Assembly: GCA_902797125.1 (NCBI GenBank)
Contig: CADBRS010000228.1
Span: 1 to 6,487, forward strand
DNA: 6,487 nucleotides
From: an uncultured Ruminococcus sp.
Lineage (GTDB): Bacteria; Bacillota; Clostridia; Oscillospirales; CAG-272
Direction: 5' to 3'
Of this stretch, positions 5,823 through 6,487 are shown in pieces (the stretch's first letter is position 1; each line of letters opens with the position of its first letter). The notes beneath the pieces are model-generated. The model was given only the letters and a program-made list of their open reading frames with translations. It did no database searches and had not been told where the DNA came from. A program made the translations under genes and the position numbers.

Positions 5823-6487
5823 TTATGGGGTATCGAAATCATCGTCACTACCGTCATCATCGTCACGATTTGGTGTCTTTCGCGAACCGATCGTCACGGG
5901 AGGTTCATAGGACAGTTTGATGGATCTTCCCTCATGCGTCCGGCCCGTTTCGAACCGGATCCTGTATCGGTCCCAGAGCTGCCCCGCCTTGACGTTGAGA
6001 TGATAAGACAGCGTGTTGCCTTTGATCGGAAGATCCAGCAGTTCGACCAGGGCTGTAGCCCGGCCTACCCAGATGGGACGATCTTCACCGATCATTCCGC
6101 CGATCTTTTGAAGGATCTGGTCGGGCGGAGGAGGCGGATAATCGTTTTCAACGCGATCCAGTTCGAATGCCAACGTCTCTTCGTTTCTCGTCAAATACAG
6201 TTTCTGATCTCCCTGATCTCTCCCCGTGATCTCCAGCGAGGCCGTCAGGTCGGTGCGCTTTTCCTTATACATGATGAAAGCGCCGTCCGCAGCCCCCAGG
6301 AGTCCGGTGGTTCCCGAGATCATTTCAGTACGGTCCGAAGCATCCATTTTCCTCGTGTGATGCACCACGATGATGCAGAGTTTGTGGGCGTCCGCAACAG
6401 CCTTCAGTTTTCCTATATTCTCGTAATCCATGGCATAACAGTAGGAACCGGAGCCCGTCTCCCGGACCTTCTGAAGCGTGTCCAGAA
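5823..6487 (-). CDS. RepA-like RecA-fold ATPase, C-terminal part, cut by window edge
   Basis: The frame is open from the right edge to the TAA at 5823. The Met at 6431 is internal, because 18 in-frame upstream residues (beginning LDTLQKVRE) continue the family pattern. Visible landmarks are the Asp of LDTLQ (probable end of the Walker B strand), then YAMDYENIGKLKAVADAHKL, IIVVHHTRKMD and ISGTTGLLGAADGAF, all typical of RepA/AAA_25 hexameric helicase-like ATPases in Bacillota mobile elements. The Walker A region is outside the window. The C-terminal part (VGRATALVELLDL to RTHEGRSIKL) looks like a winged helix, and the protein ends in an acidic tail, RDDDDGSDDDFDTP. It probably acts in replication of the element, unwinding or loading at an origin. 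The adjacent downstream iteron-like array fits that role. Family confidence is good; the replication role is inferred. Confidence 0.85.
   Translation of the reverse strand, partial: LDTLQKVRETGSGSYCYAMDYENIGKLKAVADAHKLCIIVVHHTRKMDASDRTEMISGTTGLLGAADGAFIMYKEKRTDLTASLEITGRDQGDQKLYLTRNEETLAFELDRVENDYPPPPPDQILQKIGGMIGEDRPIWVGRATALVELLDLPIKGNTLSYHLNVKAGQLWDRYRIRFETGRTHEGRSIKLSYEPPVTIGSRKTPNRDDDDGSDDDFDTP
5843..5897. repeat. iteron-like copies inside the 3' end of the ATPase gene
   Basis: CGTCAC at 5843, variant CGTCAT at 5852 and CGTCAC at 5861 are again spaced by exactly 9 bases, with another CGTCAC at 5892. The first three encode the acidic Asp/Ser tail of the ATPase on the minus strand. Shared hexamer and shared period link them to the non-coding array at 5633-5705, although acidic codon repetition could contribute. 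Confidence 0.5.

Noticed and set aside
5723..6170. GTTCGAAT copies resembling the tRNA T-loop as a second attachment site
   Set aside because: Only eight bases match, with no extension into the tRNA 3' end. One copy is inside the ATPase coding sequence.
6429..6431. ATG 6431 as the true start of the ATPase gene
   Set aside because: The frame stays open to the window edge, and the upstream residues LDTLQKVRE match the family, so the gene simply continues beyond the window.

Overview
The window looks like a junction between ordinary chromosome (left, about 1-2100) and an integrated mobile element (right, about 2100 to the window end). Composition, strong AAGGAGG-type ribosome binding sites, ATG/GTG starts, a tRNA gene without encoded CCA and the protein families suggest a Bacillota host (Erysipelotrichia- or Clostridia-like). 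That assignment is inference from style only, and no species can be named.

Left part: a probable two-gene minus-strand unit. A 463-residue zinc-ribbon multi-pass membrane protein of unknown function (458-1849) is followed 15 bases later by the start of a PfkB-family sugar kinase, best read as 2-keto-3-deoxygluconate kinase (442 to beyond base 1). Divergent from it, with its own consensus promoter, is tRNA-Pro(CGG) at 1981-2054, closed by a strong intrinsic terminator.

Right part: downstream of the tRNA comes a repeat-rich leader (2160-2315), then a complete tyrosine recombinase, Int1 (2343-3533, plus strand), a non-coding tail and a hairpin terminator. Converging on it from the right is a minus-strand cassette. 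In transcription order it holds the C-terminal part of a RepA-like RecA-fold ATPase with a winged-helix-like tail (6487-5823, running off the window), a 283-base non-coding region, a second complete tyrosine recombinase, Int2 (5539-4295), and a small protein with two excisionase-like DNA-binding units (4298-3771), translationally coupled to Int2.

The most striking structure is the gap between the ATPase gene and int2. Nine exact copies of GTGACG/CGTCAC (plus one variant) lie within 265 bases. Some are 9 bases apart and arranged nearly symmetrically around an ATAGGG/CCCTAT dyad, next to three TTTTGATTT repeats exactly 15 bases apart in AT-rich DNA. This is the layout of an iteron-type replication origin and would fit a replicating integrative element (ICE, IME or phage-plasmid) whose RepA-like ATPase is encoded alongside. 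The two homologous, convergent recombinases suggest nested or tandem elements at one tRNA-linked site. No far attachment site is visible in the window.
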